A stretch of 64,000 nucleotides of DNA, taken from assembly GCA_026874595.1 (NCBI GenBank), contig CM049313.1, forward strand, positions 44,606,659-44,670,658, read 5' to 3'. The position numbers and the translations under genes were made by a program. Below, piece after piece: positions 35,224 to 48,900 of the stretch (position 1 is its first letter; the number at the start of each line of letters is the position of its first letter). Source of the stretch: Sipunculus nudus. Its lineage: Eukaryota > Annelida > Sipuncula > Golfingiida > Sipunculidae. The notes beneath the pieces were generated by a model. The model saw only the letters and a program-made list of their open reading frames with translations. It was not told the DNA's origin and made no database searches.

Positions 35224-38200
35224 AATATTTCTGTTGCTGATCAGGCATCCACGTCTTGATGAGGTATTTCTGTTACTGTTTCATGAATGATCAGGCATCC
35301 ACGTCTTAATGAGGTATTTCTGTTACTGTTTCATGAATGATCAGGCATCCACGTCTTGATGAGGTATTTCTGTTACTGTTTCATGAATGATCAGGCATCC
35401 ACGTCTTTATGACATATTTCTGTTACTGTCTCATGAATGATAAGGCATGCACGTCTTGATGAGGTATTTCTGTTGCTGTTTCATGAATGATCAGGCATCC
35501 ACGTCTTGATGAGGTATTTCTGTTACTGTTTCGTGAATGATCAGGCATCCACGTCTTGATGAGGTATTTCTGTTACTGTTTCATGAATGATCAGGCATGC
35601 ACGTCTTGATGAGGTATTTCTTTACTGTGTCATGAATGAACAGGCATGCACGTCTCGATGAGGTATTTCTTTACCGTTTCATGAATGATCAGGCATGCAC
35701 GTCTTGATCAGGTATTTCTGTTGCTGTTTCATGAATGATCAGGCATCCACGTCTTGATGAGGTATTTCTGTTACTGTTTCGTGAATGATCAGGCATGCAC
35801 GTCTTGATGATGTATTTCTGTTACTATTTCGAGAATGATCAGGCATGCACGTCTTGATGAGGTATTTCTTTACTGTGTCATGAATGAACAGGCATGCACG
35901 TCTCGATAAGGTATTTCTTTACTGTTTCATGAATGATCAGGCATGCACGTCTTGATGAGGTATTTCTGTTGCTGTTTCATGAATGATCAGGCATCCACGT
36001 CTTGATGAGGTATTTCTGTTACTGTTTCGTGAATGATCAGGCATGCACGTCTTGATGAGGTATTTCTGTTACTGTTTCATGACTGACCAGGCATCCACGT
36101 CTTGATGACTAATGTTTGTTACTGTTTCATGAATGATCAGACATCCACGTCTTTTTGAGGTATTTCTGTTACTGTTTCATGAATGATCAGGCATCCACGT
36201 CTTGATGAGGTATTTCTGTTACTGTTTCATGAATGATCAGGCATCCACGTCTGTATGACATATTTCTGTTACTGTCTCATGAATGATCAGGCATGCACTT
36301 CTTGATCAGGTATTCCTTTACTGTGTCATGAATGAACAGGCATGCACGTCTTGATGAGGTATTTCTTTACTGTTTCATGAATGAACAGGCATGCACATCT
36401 TGATGAGGTATTTCTGTTGCTGTTTCATGAATGATCAGGCATCCACATCTTGATGAGGTATTACTGTTACTGTTTCGTGAATGATCAGGCATGCACGTCT
36501 TGATGAGGTATTTCTGTTACTGTTTCATGACTGACCAGGTATCCACGTCTTGATGAGTAATGTTTGTTACTGTGTCATTAATGAACAGGCATGCACGTCT
36601 TGATGAGGTATTTCTTTTACTGTTTCATGAATGATCAGGCATCCACGTCTTGATGAGGTATTTCTGTACTGTTTCATGAATGATCAGGCATCCACGACTT
36701 TATGACATATTTCTGTTACTGTCTCATGAATGATCAGGCATGCACGTCTTGATGAGGTATTTCTGTTACTGTTTCATGACTGACCAGGCATCCACGTCTT
36801 GATGACTAATGTTTGTTACTGTTTCATGAATGATCAGACATCCACGTCTTTTTGAGGTATTTCTGTTACTGTTTCATGAATGATCAGGCATCCACGTTTT
36901 GATGAGGTATTTCTGTTACTGTTTCATGAATGATCAGGCATCCACGTCTTTATGACATATTTCTGTAACTGTTTCATGAATGATCAGGCATGCACGTCTT
37001 GATCAGGTATTCCTTTACTGTGTCATGAATGAACAGGCATGCACGTCTTGATGAGGTATTTCTTTACTGTTTCATGAATGAACAGGCATGCACGTCTTGA
37101 TGAGGTATTTCTGTTGCTGTTTCATGAATGATCAGGCATCCACGTCTTGATGAGGTATTACTGTTACTGTTTCGTGAATGATCAGGCATGCACGTCTTGA
37201 TGAGGTATTTCTGTTACTGTTTCATGACTGACCAGGTATCCACGTCTTGATGAGTAATGTTTGTTACTGTGTCATGAATGAACAGGCATGCACGTCTTGA
37301 TGAGGTATTTCTTTTACTGTTTCATGAATGATCAGGCATCCACGTCTTGATGAGGTATTTCTGTTACTGTTTCATGAATGATCAGGCATGCACGACTTTA
37401 TGACATATTTCTGTTACTGTCTCATGAATGATCAGGCATGCACGTCTTGATGAGGTATTTCTGTTACTGTTTCATGACTGACCAGGCATCCACGTCTTGA
37501 TGACTAATGTTTGTTACTGTTTCATGAATGATCAGACATCCACGTCTTTTTTAGGTATTTCTGTTACTGTTTCATGAATGATCAGGCATCCACGTCTTGA
37601 TGAGGTATTTCTGTTACTGTTTCGTGAATGATCAGGCATGCACGTCTTGATGATGTATTTCTGTTACTGTTTCGAGAATGATCAGGCATGCACGTCTTGA
37701 TGAGGTATTTCTTTACTGTGTCATGAATGAACAGGCATGCACGTCTCGATAAGGTATTTCTTTACTGTTTCATGAATGATCAGGCATGCACGTCTTGATG
37801 AGGTATTTCTGTTGCTGTTTCATGAATGATCAGGCATCCACGTCTTGATGAGGTATTTCAGTTACTGTTTCGTGAATGATCAGGCATGCACGTCTTGATG
37901 AGGTATTTCTGTTACTGTTTCATGACTGACCAGGCATCCACGTCTTGATGACTAATGTTTGTTACTGTTTCATGAATGATCAGACATCCACGTCTTTTTG
38001 AGGTATTTCTGTTACTGTTTCATGAATGATCAGGCATCCACGTCTTGATGAGGTATTTCTGTTACTGTTTCATGAATGATCAGGCATCCACGTCTTTATG
38101 ACATATTTCTGTTACTGTCTCATGAATGATCAGGCATGCACTTCTTGATCAGGTATTCCTTTACTGTGTCATGAATGAACAGGCATGCACGTCTTGATGA

Positions 38201-38899
38201 GGTATTTCTTTACTGTTTCATGAATGAACAGGCATGCACGTCTTGATGAGGTATTTCTGTTACTGTTTCATGAATGATCAGGCATGCACGACTTTATGAC
38301 ATATTTCTGTTACTGTCTCATGAATGATCAGGCATGCACGTCTTGATGAGGTATTTCTGTTACTGTTTCATGACTGACCAGGCATCCACGTCTTGATGAC
38401 TAATGTTTGTTACTGTTTCATGAATGATCAGACATCCACGTCTTTTTTAGGTATTTCTGTTACTGTTTCATGAATGATCAGGCATCCACGTCTTGATGAG
38501 GTATTTCTGTTACTGTTTCATGAATGATCAGGCATCCACGTCTTTATGACATATTTCTGTAACTGTTTCATGAATGATCAGGCATGCACGTCTTGATCAG
38601 GTATTCCTTTACTGTGTCATGAATGAACAGGCATGCACGTCTTGATGAGGTATTTCTTTACTGTTTCATGAATGAACAGGCATGCACGTCTTGATGAGGT
38701 ATTTCTGTTGCTGTTTCATGAATGATCAGGCATCCACGTCTTGATTAGGTATTACTGTTACTGTTTCGTGAATGATCAGGCATGCACGTCTTGATGAGGT
38801 ATTTCTGTTACTGTTTCATGACTGACCAGGTATCCACGTCTTGATGAGTAATGTTTGTTACTGTGTCATGAATGATCAGGCATGCACGTCTTGATGAGG
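35224..38899. repeat. 50-bp minisatellite with higher-order structure (copy A)
   Basis: About 74 units of roughly 50 bp around TGATCAGGCATSCACGTCTT and GATGAGGTATTTCTGTTACT. Marker variants recur: GACTGACCAGGCATCC lies near 36081, 36778, 37476, 37924 and 38372. That gives higher-order periods of about 698 bp (twice) and 448 bp (twice). Some units are 49 bp. Non-coding. Confidence 0.97.
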
Positions 38900-39668
38900 T
38901 AATTTAAATAATGAGACAAAAACTGGCTTATGAATTCTATTACAAACAAAAACTATTATAGAGATGTTACGTTGTTGAAATATATATGTTAAAAAGGCAC
39001 AAACTGTTAAATTTAATATGCGGATATATACTTTATTAGTTTTTTCCTTACACTGACTTTTTAACCCTATTTCAAATCCTAATCTCATTTATCTTATATT
39101 GAATGTGCTACAGAGTATGAATCGTGTACATCCTTAGTTTTTCTGTGGAAACTCAACTGTTCTTGATAAATTGTCAAGTACATGTACCAATCTGTCCAAG
39201 TTTACCCCTTCCTTTTATTCATGAAGTATTCTTCTCTATCCATAAGTAATATTAACGCAAGAAGCTTCATCATCTGAATATTTTTTTTTATACCTACTGA
39301 TACGTGATGTGATCACATACGCGATTACTCATATATCACTAGGGTGCAAATGTAAGTTTAAAATACATTAGATTAAATTTATATTATAATCATCGAATTG
39401 CATGCATATGTTGTTTCACAACAAAGGGCTCGATACCTATTTTAAACTTAACAAAATGGAGGGACAGTTGTTGGTATATACAGCAGATATTGTACAGGAT
39501 TATGTTTTCTGTAATATACGTGGCAAATGTTAGATATATAACTGAGACCAATAGCAAACAGCAAGCGCGATGTTAACCTGTATGTAAGAGGCTTTGGGTA
39601 AGAGAGAGGGTCATTATATAACTGCCTCCTTTGAACTTATCATGTTTTGGAATTTGCATTTCCGAATG

Positions 39669-39938
39669 TTCGTTTTTACGAACAAAAAGCTTGTCCCCCG
39701 ACGCTTTCGAAAAAACGACGCTCTACTGTACATGTAATGAATGGGTTTTGAGATGACGAAATGTAAATATAATGTGCACTCGCGTAACCGGTATGTTAAA
39801 ATACAAGTGTGATATGTAGGATATACATAAAACGCATTTGTTACAATGTATATACAGTATATACTGTAAGCTGAAAATTTGTATTTTTGTAAAATATGGC
39901 GTGGGAATAAGTATATTTCCAGCATATGTTCTGACCTG
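39669..39938. other. Copy B-only segment 1 (about 270 bp)
   Basis: Lies between CATTTCCGAATG and TGTTAAAATTAATAG. Copy A has about 9 bases there (near 10613). No clear terminal repeats or target duplication, so insertion in B and deletion in A are both possible. Confidence 0.75.
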
Positions 39939-40358
39939 TTAAAATTAATAGACTCTATAATATTAACATGTTTTAGTTTTTTTTTATCATAAAATATGAT
40001 AATATTTACACATATATCTTCAAGTGTGGTTGATTTATAAAATGTCAATTTCATGAAACGTTTATCACCCTTTGCCAATGATGTTACTCGAACATTTTGT
40101 ACGAGAAAAGAATAACCCATTATTAGATGGTTCACATTGTTATATGACTCTTTGACTATATTGGCTTATTTCAAGTATTTTCTGTGTAAACTCCAACCGT
40201 AGTGATTAATTACACGGCCTTTGTTTAATTTAATTATACAATTTATTTAAATAAGCTTTTTTTTGCAATTCACAATTCTAAATATGCCCGATGGCAATAC
40301 TGCAAATATCAATACACCTTGAAGGAATAATATATTCATTCACTTTCAGACAAACATG

Positions 40359-40542
40359 ATTTGGATACCACCTGGTCCTTATTTCTATTACTTTATGCTG
40401 ATATACGTGAATTAAATATTTCCTTAAATTGGTAATGGAATTTAATTTATTTATAAAGTACATGTCAAATCTTAGCCTCTCACACCTTGGCATCAATTAC
40501 CAATGTTTGTATTATCCATCAAAAACCCCACGATCATGGTCC
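40359..40542. other. Copy B-only segment 2 (about 185 bp)
   Basis: Interrupts ACAAACATGA / CTCATTACATAC, which is continuous in copy A near 11040. Origin unknown. Confidence 0.75.
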
Positions 40543-40698
40543 GACTCATTACATACTATACCGTATATGCATATAAGTAATTTGAATATTAATTAGAAAC
40601 CTGAATATAGGAAGCCGACAAACTATTTAATCACACTGAATATATGCTCTCAAATGACATCATTTCTTGTTTTCCATTCAGTATTGCTTATCCCTTTT

Positions 40699-40700
<2 letters not shown>

Positions 40701-40752
<52 letters not shown>
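40701..40752. repeat. (TA)n microsatellite (copy B)
   Basis: Shorter allele of the run at 11202. Confidence 0.95.
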
Positions 40753-40753
<1 letters not shown>

Positions 40754-41373
40754 GAATTAGTTTATAAATAACGCAAATGTTTGAATTAGCTTTAAAAATG
40801 AAAAAAAAATTACGGCTTATAAATGAAATGCTAAGCAACTATTTAAATAGCCGTAATGTGAAATAATAGGCAAATATTTATGTTATGATGTTCTTATAAA
40901 AAGACCAGGACCATTACTGTGAATGATTTGTCTAATTTGCATAATTTTTATGCATTATATTAATTAAAAGATATGAGTTTATATAGACGTAGGTTATATT
41001 TTTTCCCGAAATCCCTTACTCTTTCTATAAAAGCCAAATAATCAATAGTTTTATTTTTTAAATAATTAATTCAACTAATTCACTATGCAAATTATATACA
41101 AATTACCAGATTAAATATGCATAATACAACATTTTGGTAGCAGAAATTGATTCTTTAGGAAAAATTACCCCCGAATCAACAAAGGAAAGTTTTCTATTGA
41201 GGACTATATTCTAGGGTTACCCCTGTCTATAAAGACTGTTTTCGAGTAATGAAATATACGGGCGCCACTGATCCAAGATGGCGGAGGAAAAAATGCAACA
41301 TCGATTTTTGGCTATATTATGTTCCAACTTTTGAAAAAAAAATGTGTTTGCAAAAGTCTACATGAACATTCGG

Positions 41374-41552
41374 CAGAATGACAACCGTATGTACTATAAA
41401 TACAGAAGAACAGTAGAAACCAGGCAGAGACAGCATATTAAAATATTACACGGTAGTAAAAATAACATCGGAGATACCCTAGTATCCATTGGGCATACTT
41501 CTTGTAAAATAGCCCTTTTACTCCTGAATTACATATTGACATTTAAGAAGGT
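41374..41552. other. Copy B-only segment 3 (about 180 bp)
   Basis: Interrupts CATTCGG / ATTCAACATTTTG, which is continuous in copy A near 11892. No obvious inverted ends. Confidence 0.75.
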
Positions 41553-42169
41553 CAAATTCAACATTTTGTTTATCAAGCTGGAAAACTGACTCGAAACAAT
41601 TTGTGTATCAAAGTTGAGGTTAGACTGTATGTGATAATTAAAAGGTTTCGGGGCACACAAAATCCTGCATTTCCGCAATTTCAACTTTAAGATTAAAGTC
41701 AAGGTCACCCCATTTGGACATGAACAGCTTTTCAATTGTTACTGCATTGTATCGTGACTGGTGAGATGACTCAAGGCCAAGTCCCTTTATTTAAAAAAAG
41801 CCTCGGAGTCAATTTTTCATTGATACTCAGACGTACATCTAAGCAGATGCACAATTTGAAAGAAATCCGTCGAGTTAATTCGGAGCTAAAGAGCTTAACT
41901 TATTGTTAAGTAACCTTGATAGAAGGTTGAACTGTACAGGGGCATAAACATTATTGTAGGTTGCGCTAGCATTTTGGCAAAGCGATACAATTGATCAAAA
42001 TCTTTGAACATGCAATTTTTCCAAACCAATTGGTCCAGAGGTTAAAAAATTATAATGAAATTTGCACCCTTAAAGGAAATGTCAAGGGTTGGATAAAATA
42101 TTGACTGAGTTAAAGTATTTCTAATAATATATTAAAAAAGTCGTGAAATATATGCACTATGACTGAATA

Positions 42170-42572
42170 CTGCGGTTGCCCTTTTGTTCGCGAGGGATTA
42201 AAATTCGCGATATTCGCGTAAGGGAAATTATCACGAAAATTAAACCGTGAATAATACGCCACATCTGCACAGATGACCAGTAATTTATTATATATATATA
42301 AAATCAATGGCATCTCGCATGTATATATTGCCGGTAGCAAAAATTTTAGCATACATTTAATGTTACCCGTATTTCAAAGAATGATAATTTAAATTAAACA
42401 AATTATTTTACATTATACTTACTTATAATTACTTAGAGAAATTCCACCCGTGATGCTCCCTAAACGCCCTGTACAATATTTCAGATGTTGCGTGCAGATT
42501 AGGTATATTGTGTCTGTTACTGTATGGTAAATCCGCGAATATTTTACCTCACGAATTTTAAGCCAACCACAG
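42170..42572. mobile_element. TA-flanked MITE (copy B)
   Basis: Counterpart of 12510-12916 with the same TA flanks. Confidence 0.75.
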
Positions 42573-42942
42573 TATAAAGGCCTACTTATATACTGGGGCA
42601 GGTGGTGCAAAATACCTCCTTTCTTTTCCTATGTTTTGTTTATAAAAAGTAACACGTGTATCTCCGTACATTCAATTAGAAAAGTCTTACGGACAGATTT
42701 TTATAGCTATAATAATATAGATTTGTATACCTGGCGCTATTCACCAGGAACAATTTATCATTGCCTTTGGAACCAATTATCACGGCATGATAATATGTAA
42801 GTTTACTTGAGATGTGAAAATTTTTATTTCTTGTAAGGTAATATTGGATTTTTTTTATCAAAATTGTGAAATTAACAGTTTGACAAGCAAGAAAACATGA
42901 CGAAGCATGGTCAGAAATGGTGAGTACATCTACTTCACTTAT

Positions 42943-43008
42943 GGGTGGCAGTACAAGCTATAAGGTACGGATCAATGCTAAGTTACCCTGTAGCTTGTAC
43001 TGCCCCCC
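42943..43008. other. Perfect-stem hairpin (copy B)
   Basis: Counterpart of 13287-13352; both stem arms are unchanged. Confidence 0.6.
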
Positions 43009-45580
43009 TAATGTCTCTGGAATATAAAAACGACGTTCGGGTGGCAGTCTTGAGCCAGTGCCTGTGCAAATTTGTATCATGACTGTGAAGAGGAAAGTGA
43101 TCTTGACATCAATATTATTGGACTATTTATTTAAAATATCCCATTTCTCTTGAGTTATTTAATTTATCATTCTGTCAATTAGTATTCCTAGAGCTCTTCG
43201 CTACCTTTTCCATCTTTTTTGCACATCATTGTGACATTACCTGCACATAGTTTCCTTGGACTAAGGACAGTGATCAAAGGCTAAGGTGTCTTATACAAAG
43301 TACTTTAGCAATCTGTTTTAAGGAATTTCAAAGGCTCTGACGTCAGACATATTCCATACGTGGCACACTCCACGTCTCATTTGTTGGCGAAAACATGTAG
43401 CGGTCGCTTGTAGACTCGCCGTATTGTTATTATTAACATCTAAACAGATTGTACATGACACCGGGTTTTGGATTCTATGGGTAAAGCACATGACATAAAT
43501 GAGCGGTGAGATTTTTCACCGTTATTATGTTAAATAACGTGTGTTCCCGTTTACAAACCGCTGGAACACTGGAACACCAGTAAAAAGACAAGTGGCGCTT
43601 TTGTGCCACCTGGTGGCCGTACCGCGCAAGCTTCTTTGGGTGTTATTCCATGTATCTTCTCCTTTTTTAGTTGCGAATGCGTTTAAGATCTGACCTCTAG
43701 TCTCGTAGTCTTGTTAAGGTAAACACAAAATCAAAACAACGAATAAGGCCGGCTACAGGGATGGTTTTACTGGAAACATTTTGTATACAGCCAAGTGAGC
43801 TAATAAAATAGATAATGCGCATGATGCAAATGAATATGAATAAATCAGCGTCAGTCATTGAGGTGCCTTCAATACGGAGAGGCCCGTAAGGACAGGTTCA
43901 CGATTCATTTTAGAACGACGTGCTTTGTCCCTTCAGTTAAACGTCACGCCATTTATAGATTACCGTGAAAGATATTGTGCTCACAAGGGTAACATTTACA
44001 TGAACCACATAAAAGATTTTGTACTTATCCGCAAATTACTATACCATTGGCCTGACATATGAGGAAAAGGCTTGCATTAAAATTCCGTATTCCTCTGATC
44101 CAAATTATATCGCAGGTCTAAGGATATATGGTGTTGTTCAAGATAAACATTATAAATATAGCCCATAAAATGGATTGTTGGTTATTCAGCCCCCCACCAA
44201 TAAAATCAGTAGCTGTATATTACATTAAATATATTTACCATCCACTATACACCGTGCTTATTTCATAAATCATGTTCTTAGTCAGTTCAATTTAGAATAT
44301 TAAAAACCTGCCCCTGGAATATCCATTCTCAAACATATGCTTATACCTAAAAAACATGATATTTTGTAATTGATAATTTTTCAGCACCCATTCACAGGCC
44401 CACGTGACAGAACAGTATCACACGCTTTCTCTCATTTTATATCATGGTATTTTATGCTGCACCTGCGGGCCCTGGCTGAGTATTTATCCTCATTGCTGGG
44501 TCATACAACCGAGGAACACCCGAAAGGAGCATTTGTTTGTAAGTATAAAACGGATGCAGCGTCTACCTCCACCGTCAATTGTGTTACCAAATACCTTAAC
44601 ACCTTTTAACACCAAATCTCATAGAAATATCGATCATGTGACTGTAATGTGGTTCGAGCAGAAAATGGCCCCTCCAAGATTCACCTACTTTCTGCTAGTT
44701 GGCCTGGTATATTGTCTCTTTTTCTGTATACAAAGAATATAATGCTACTTAGGCTTTTATGACTCTGTTCAGAATCGGCGGGATACTCTCGTATTTTGAG
44801 GCAGAAAATGGCTGTCTGCTTGTAAAAAACGGTAGGCAAACAACTATAAGTCCTGGACATAGTGTTTTTAACTCCCGACCATACTGATTTTTATGATATT
44901 TTACATTTATTATACTATGTAAAAATATACATTGTATTACAGAAACATGAAAACATATGACAAATTGCTGCATTCGGCACAGTTTGCATTAGACTTTGAT
45001 CTTGAATCAACTGCCTCGCAGAATGATATAGGGGAAAACAGGGTCTTTCATTCATGGCTGTGCCTGGCTGGGCCCGGTATGAAAAAAATAATTGCCCTCT
45101 TCTAGCCAATGATCCAGTCCCTCTATAAACAACACAATGAAAAGAAGAGGGCGCTGACTGTCATCTCGACACGGTTTATTTATGACATTTTATCCGAGAA
45201 CTATCCGCTGGATTCAACATATTATGATTATTTAAGGTCACGGCACTGGAAAGGGAGGAGAAATATTACCTCGATTCAAACTGAAGGATTACTTTGAATT
45301 GACAAAGTTAAAATGCTTAGAGTTGTTTCTGGCTTATTGCATAGGTATGTATGCGTGTGTGTGTGTGTGTGGGGGGGGGGTTGTTTGCAAAAACTTTCTT
45401 CAAGAAACATATGTGGTGCTTATATTGGGCACGATATTCTTATGTGCCCGGCCGACTTAAGAACCACTTCCGGAAAAATACAAATCTACACCACACTTTG
45501 ACTGTCATCTAGTTTTCCTATCCCAAATACAATTTATTTTTTTTATAAAGAAGGAGAGACATTTAATATGCGTATAGACT

Positions 45581-45586
45581 TTTATT
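45581..45586 (-). terminator. Polyadenylation signal of gene 2B
   Basis: AATAAA on the minus strand about 215 nt past the stop. Confidence 0.7.
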
Positions 45587-45801
45587 GCAGATAAAATAAT
45601 CCGCGATCCCTGCCCTGGCCACGTCTGCATATGTTCCGCAGACTAAGGATACGGAGAAAATGTGAGTATTCAAATTAAAAGAGTAAAATTACCGAAAAAA
45701 AATCTACGGCGTTCAGAAAAGTCTTTGGGAAAACAATGTAAAAAGTAGGTCCTCTTGTGCGTTCAGCTTCAATCAGTTGTTCCTTCTATGTCCAATAGGT
45801 G

Positions 45802-45920
45802 TCAGCACTGTCTACATGACCGTTTACAGTTTATTAACATGTAAGCAGGGTTGCTGCGACACTCGCCACGTATGGCCCAACTTTGGCAGTACCTGTTCTT
45901 GTCCACGCAGGTGACGCTAC
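45802..45920 (-). CDS. Gene 2B exon 12: ShK domain 3 and stop
   Basis: CVDKNRYCQSWAIRGEC: R433Q relative to gene 2A, plus one synonymous change. TGA follows the last cysteine. Confidence 0.95.
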
Positions 45921-48900
45921 CTGTCAAAACAAAAAAAAAAAAAAAAAAAGAAAAATCATATCCGTGCAACAGGTACCACTGTTATAAATGCGTGTGCATT
46001 ATTGCTGTCCGTGTCTATGTCGTGGCTCTGAACAAAATCGATAAAAAATCTTACAGACAAACATGTACATATAAGTTAAAACAGTAAAAATAAAGATTAC
46101 ATCAAAAGATATATGAATAACTGTATCTATGAATAATCGTTACTTGAAGACTAGGAAATGGAAATATATGTACGGCGCCTTGATAGAATTTATGATTCCT
46201 GGCTTTCACTTGGTACTCATTAATGAACTATAGTTAATCATGCTAAGATTTTTTTTATGACGCTGCTTTGGCGGAGACTATGGAGCTTGTTCAACTAATC
46301 GTGCCAATGTTGACAAACAAACAAAAAAAGTTATACAAGGTGGTTATTTGAACACTATTTTGAGGTTATTGCTGGTTAAATGACACTGTTGGTGTAATTT
46401 TTATCATTTGAAAACCTCTAATTTGTCTGGCTGCCAGTAGATGTTCTTCCTTAGCGTGTTGGATGAGGATTTGTGGCCATTTTGTCCCCCCCCGATGTTA
46501 TATAGAGACGAGAATTTAAAAGTCGGACAGCTCGTCCACCATGAAATGGGTACATTTTGGCTTATTTTTACAAAAAAGTTTATTTTATATATTATATTGA
46601 TTAAATTTATATAAGTTTATTTATATGTAATTCAGATATCTGAATAGGCCCCTCGAACCTGTACAAACAAAAGAGGTCGTAAAAGCGCACCTTATTACAC
46701 GGTGTACTCGGACATGGGCTACTTTTTGGAATTTAGAGTCTAAATGCCAACTTACCACCGGGATTGGAGGGATTTCCGGATGAGCATGCGCGGCAGCTCT
46801 TCTTGCAGCGGGACACCATGTAGCTCCTGTATAAACGATTCGTGCAGTAGCCATAGCGAGCCCAGCTGGTACAATAGCGGTTAGAATCCACGCAGGCTGA
46901 AATTATCATAAAACAATAATTAATTTGACAGACATAGTACATGTAAATGTATATATTTATATATGATGTATAAAGTGATACTGTTCATCTAGTAGGTCTT
47001 CTGGGAAAAGGTGATTTCCAAAGTGACATGATTTAACCGAGAATCCCTGACTTTACGCAGACCCCACGCATATAAACCGCCCCGTGTGCCCATCTTCACG
47101 CATATAGAAACGCCATAGTTATCGAGGTTGACAACCCCCTCCCCAACCCCAAACTCCTTTTTTCCCCTCTGGATCCGCCCGTGATACGGCGTAGACACGG
47201 TATGGCCCATGGTTAAACTCGGGCGTTTTGTATGCATAATGATTTGATGTATCAGTTAATTGTATTGTAATTACTTTAAGGCAATGAGGTACCTTTGAAC
47301 AAGATTATTGTTATTTACGGTAACTACTGCTTTGCTCCTCAACGCCATCTAGCATTCAAACGTTGAACGATTTAGAAGGTATCTATCTTTTCGATTAAAA
47401 GTTCGCTTAAATCATATTGCAGCTTAACAGAGTAAAACGTTACGTATTCTCATTATGCATTCCCAATTCATACTCAAATGTGTAAGAACAAAGAAAAGGA
47501 ATTATCCAGTTTCAATGCCTTACTCAAACGTTATGTATTACACAAGATGAAAAAAAAATGGCGCAATAGAACCTTTACCGTAATTAATAATAATAAAGAC
47601 ATATTTGAGGTACCGCCTACAAATTCATGTACTCACTTGATCCACCACCACCGTCACAACTGTTACAGGACTTTTTACAGTTGACCAGCATGTACGCGGG
47701 ATTCTTCGTGCATTCACCCCTGCGAGCCCAGGCATAGCAGTTGACATGGTTATCCTTACACCCTGTAAATCAGCAGAAAGTTTATACAATTAACTGACCA
47801 CTTGCCTTAGGTTGCCATGCATGTACATTTTCTTTCTTTTTTTTTTTTCTTTTTGCGAAACAGGCAAGGATACTCGTACATAATTTCATGATCGTCATTC
47901 AAACGAAAACCTTTCCTTTGAGCATGCGCAATGAGCTTAATGATCCTCTGTAGTTTACGGGTCCAAGGAGCGGGTATTGTCGGTTTTGTCAAGTGAAACC
48001 AGATACTTGTTTTAGGCTCCGATATGATTATAATGATAGAAAGGTAAGGTATCTTTTTTTACATTTATCATGTCAGATAACGGGAAAATATGATCTTTCT
48101 TGTCATCATAACGGAACGAACATTCAGTGTGTCACTCGACGCCACCCGGTGGCGATAATAAGAAGGAAATGTCTGTTGCTGTCTGTCAGTTCTAAATTAA
48201 AAGGCTGAGAGTAACAATTCTAGCCAATGATCTCTTTTCATCAGGCACTGTCTCACCCAAGCATTTCTATAGAAATGTTGTTGTAAGAACAAAAAAAAAT
48301 ACTCCTGAAAATTATTGTAAAATTTCCAAAGATTAATTTTGAGACATTCCAAGGCTTTATTACGGTGGCTGATTTAGGACACAGAAAAAAAAATTATCTC
48401 GAGATCTCGAGATAACATGTCGAGATCTCGACATGAATTTCGCAAAAAAAAAATTTAGGAAGCAAAAACAAAATTAAGGAAGCAAAAAAAAAAATTTAAG
48501 AAACAAAAAAAATTAGGAAGCAAAAAAAAAATTGGAAGCAAAATCGCTAAGCTTTTAAGCACGTCAGCGAGTCACTACCTGGAACTGCGAAGAAAATCAG
48601 TCGCTGTTGCCATCTAGCGGTTATAAACAAAACTAACCGCATTGGCTTTGAAGTATCGCATCTGGCGAACAACCAGAACTGCGGTCCAGCCCAGATGAGT
48701 CTATAATGTTCCGCTGTTTTAGCTGTTTAAACACTAAAAAAATACATAAACTAGAAAAAAAAATTGGCTGTTATATGAAAACAGCCAAGGTGTCAATTCT
48801 TGCTAATGAAATCATGACCCACCTGATCCGCCGCCGCCGCCTCCTCCGCCGCCGCCTCCTCCACCGCCTCCCCCTCCTCCGCCGCCGCCGCCACCTCCTC

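Larger units (their letters stand above)
8946..38900. repeat. Segmental tandem duplication, copy A (about 30 kb)
   Basis: Collinear with 38901-64000 at an offset of about 29.6-30.0 kb. It contains the 3' flank, gene 2A, the 5' flank with a dead reverse transcriptase, and a 50-bp minisatellite. Substitutions look to be of the order of 1%, by eye. The left edge is where both copies begin to match (TTTAAATAATGAGAC). Confidence 0.97.

Noticed and set aside
35224-38899. Regularly spaced array that could suggest a CRISPR
   Set aside because: The whole 50-bp unit is repeated head to tail with no unique spacers, and the context is eukaryotic. It is a minisatellite.
39614-40135. 173-codon minus-strand frame, the longest in the window
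   Set aside because: It crosses the copy B-only segment and AT-rich flank, has no recognisable domain, and the matching region in copy A is not open.
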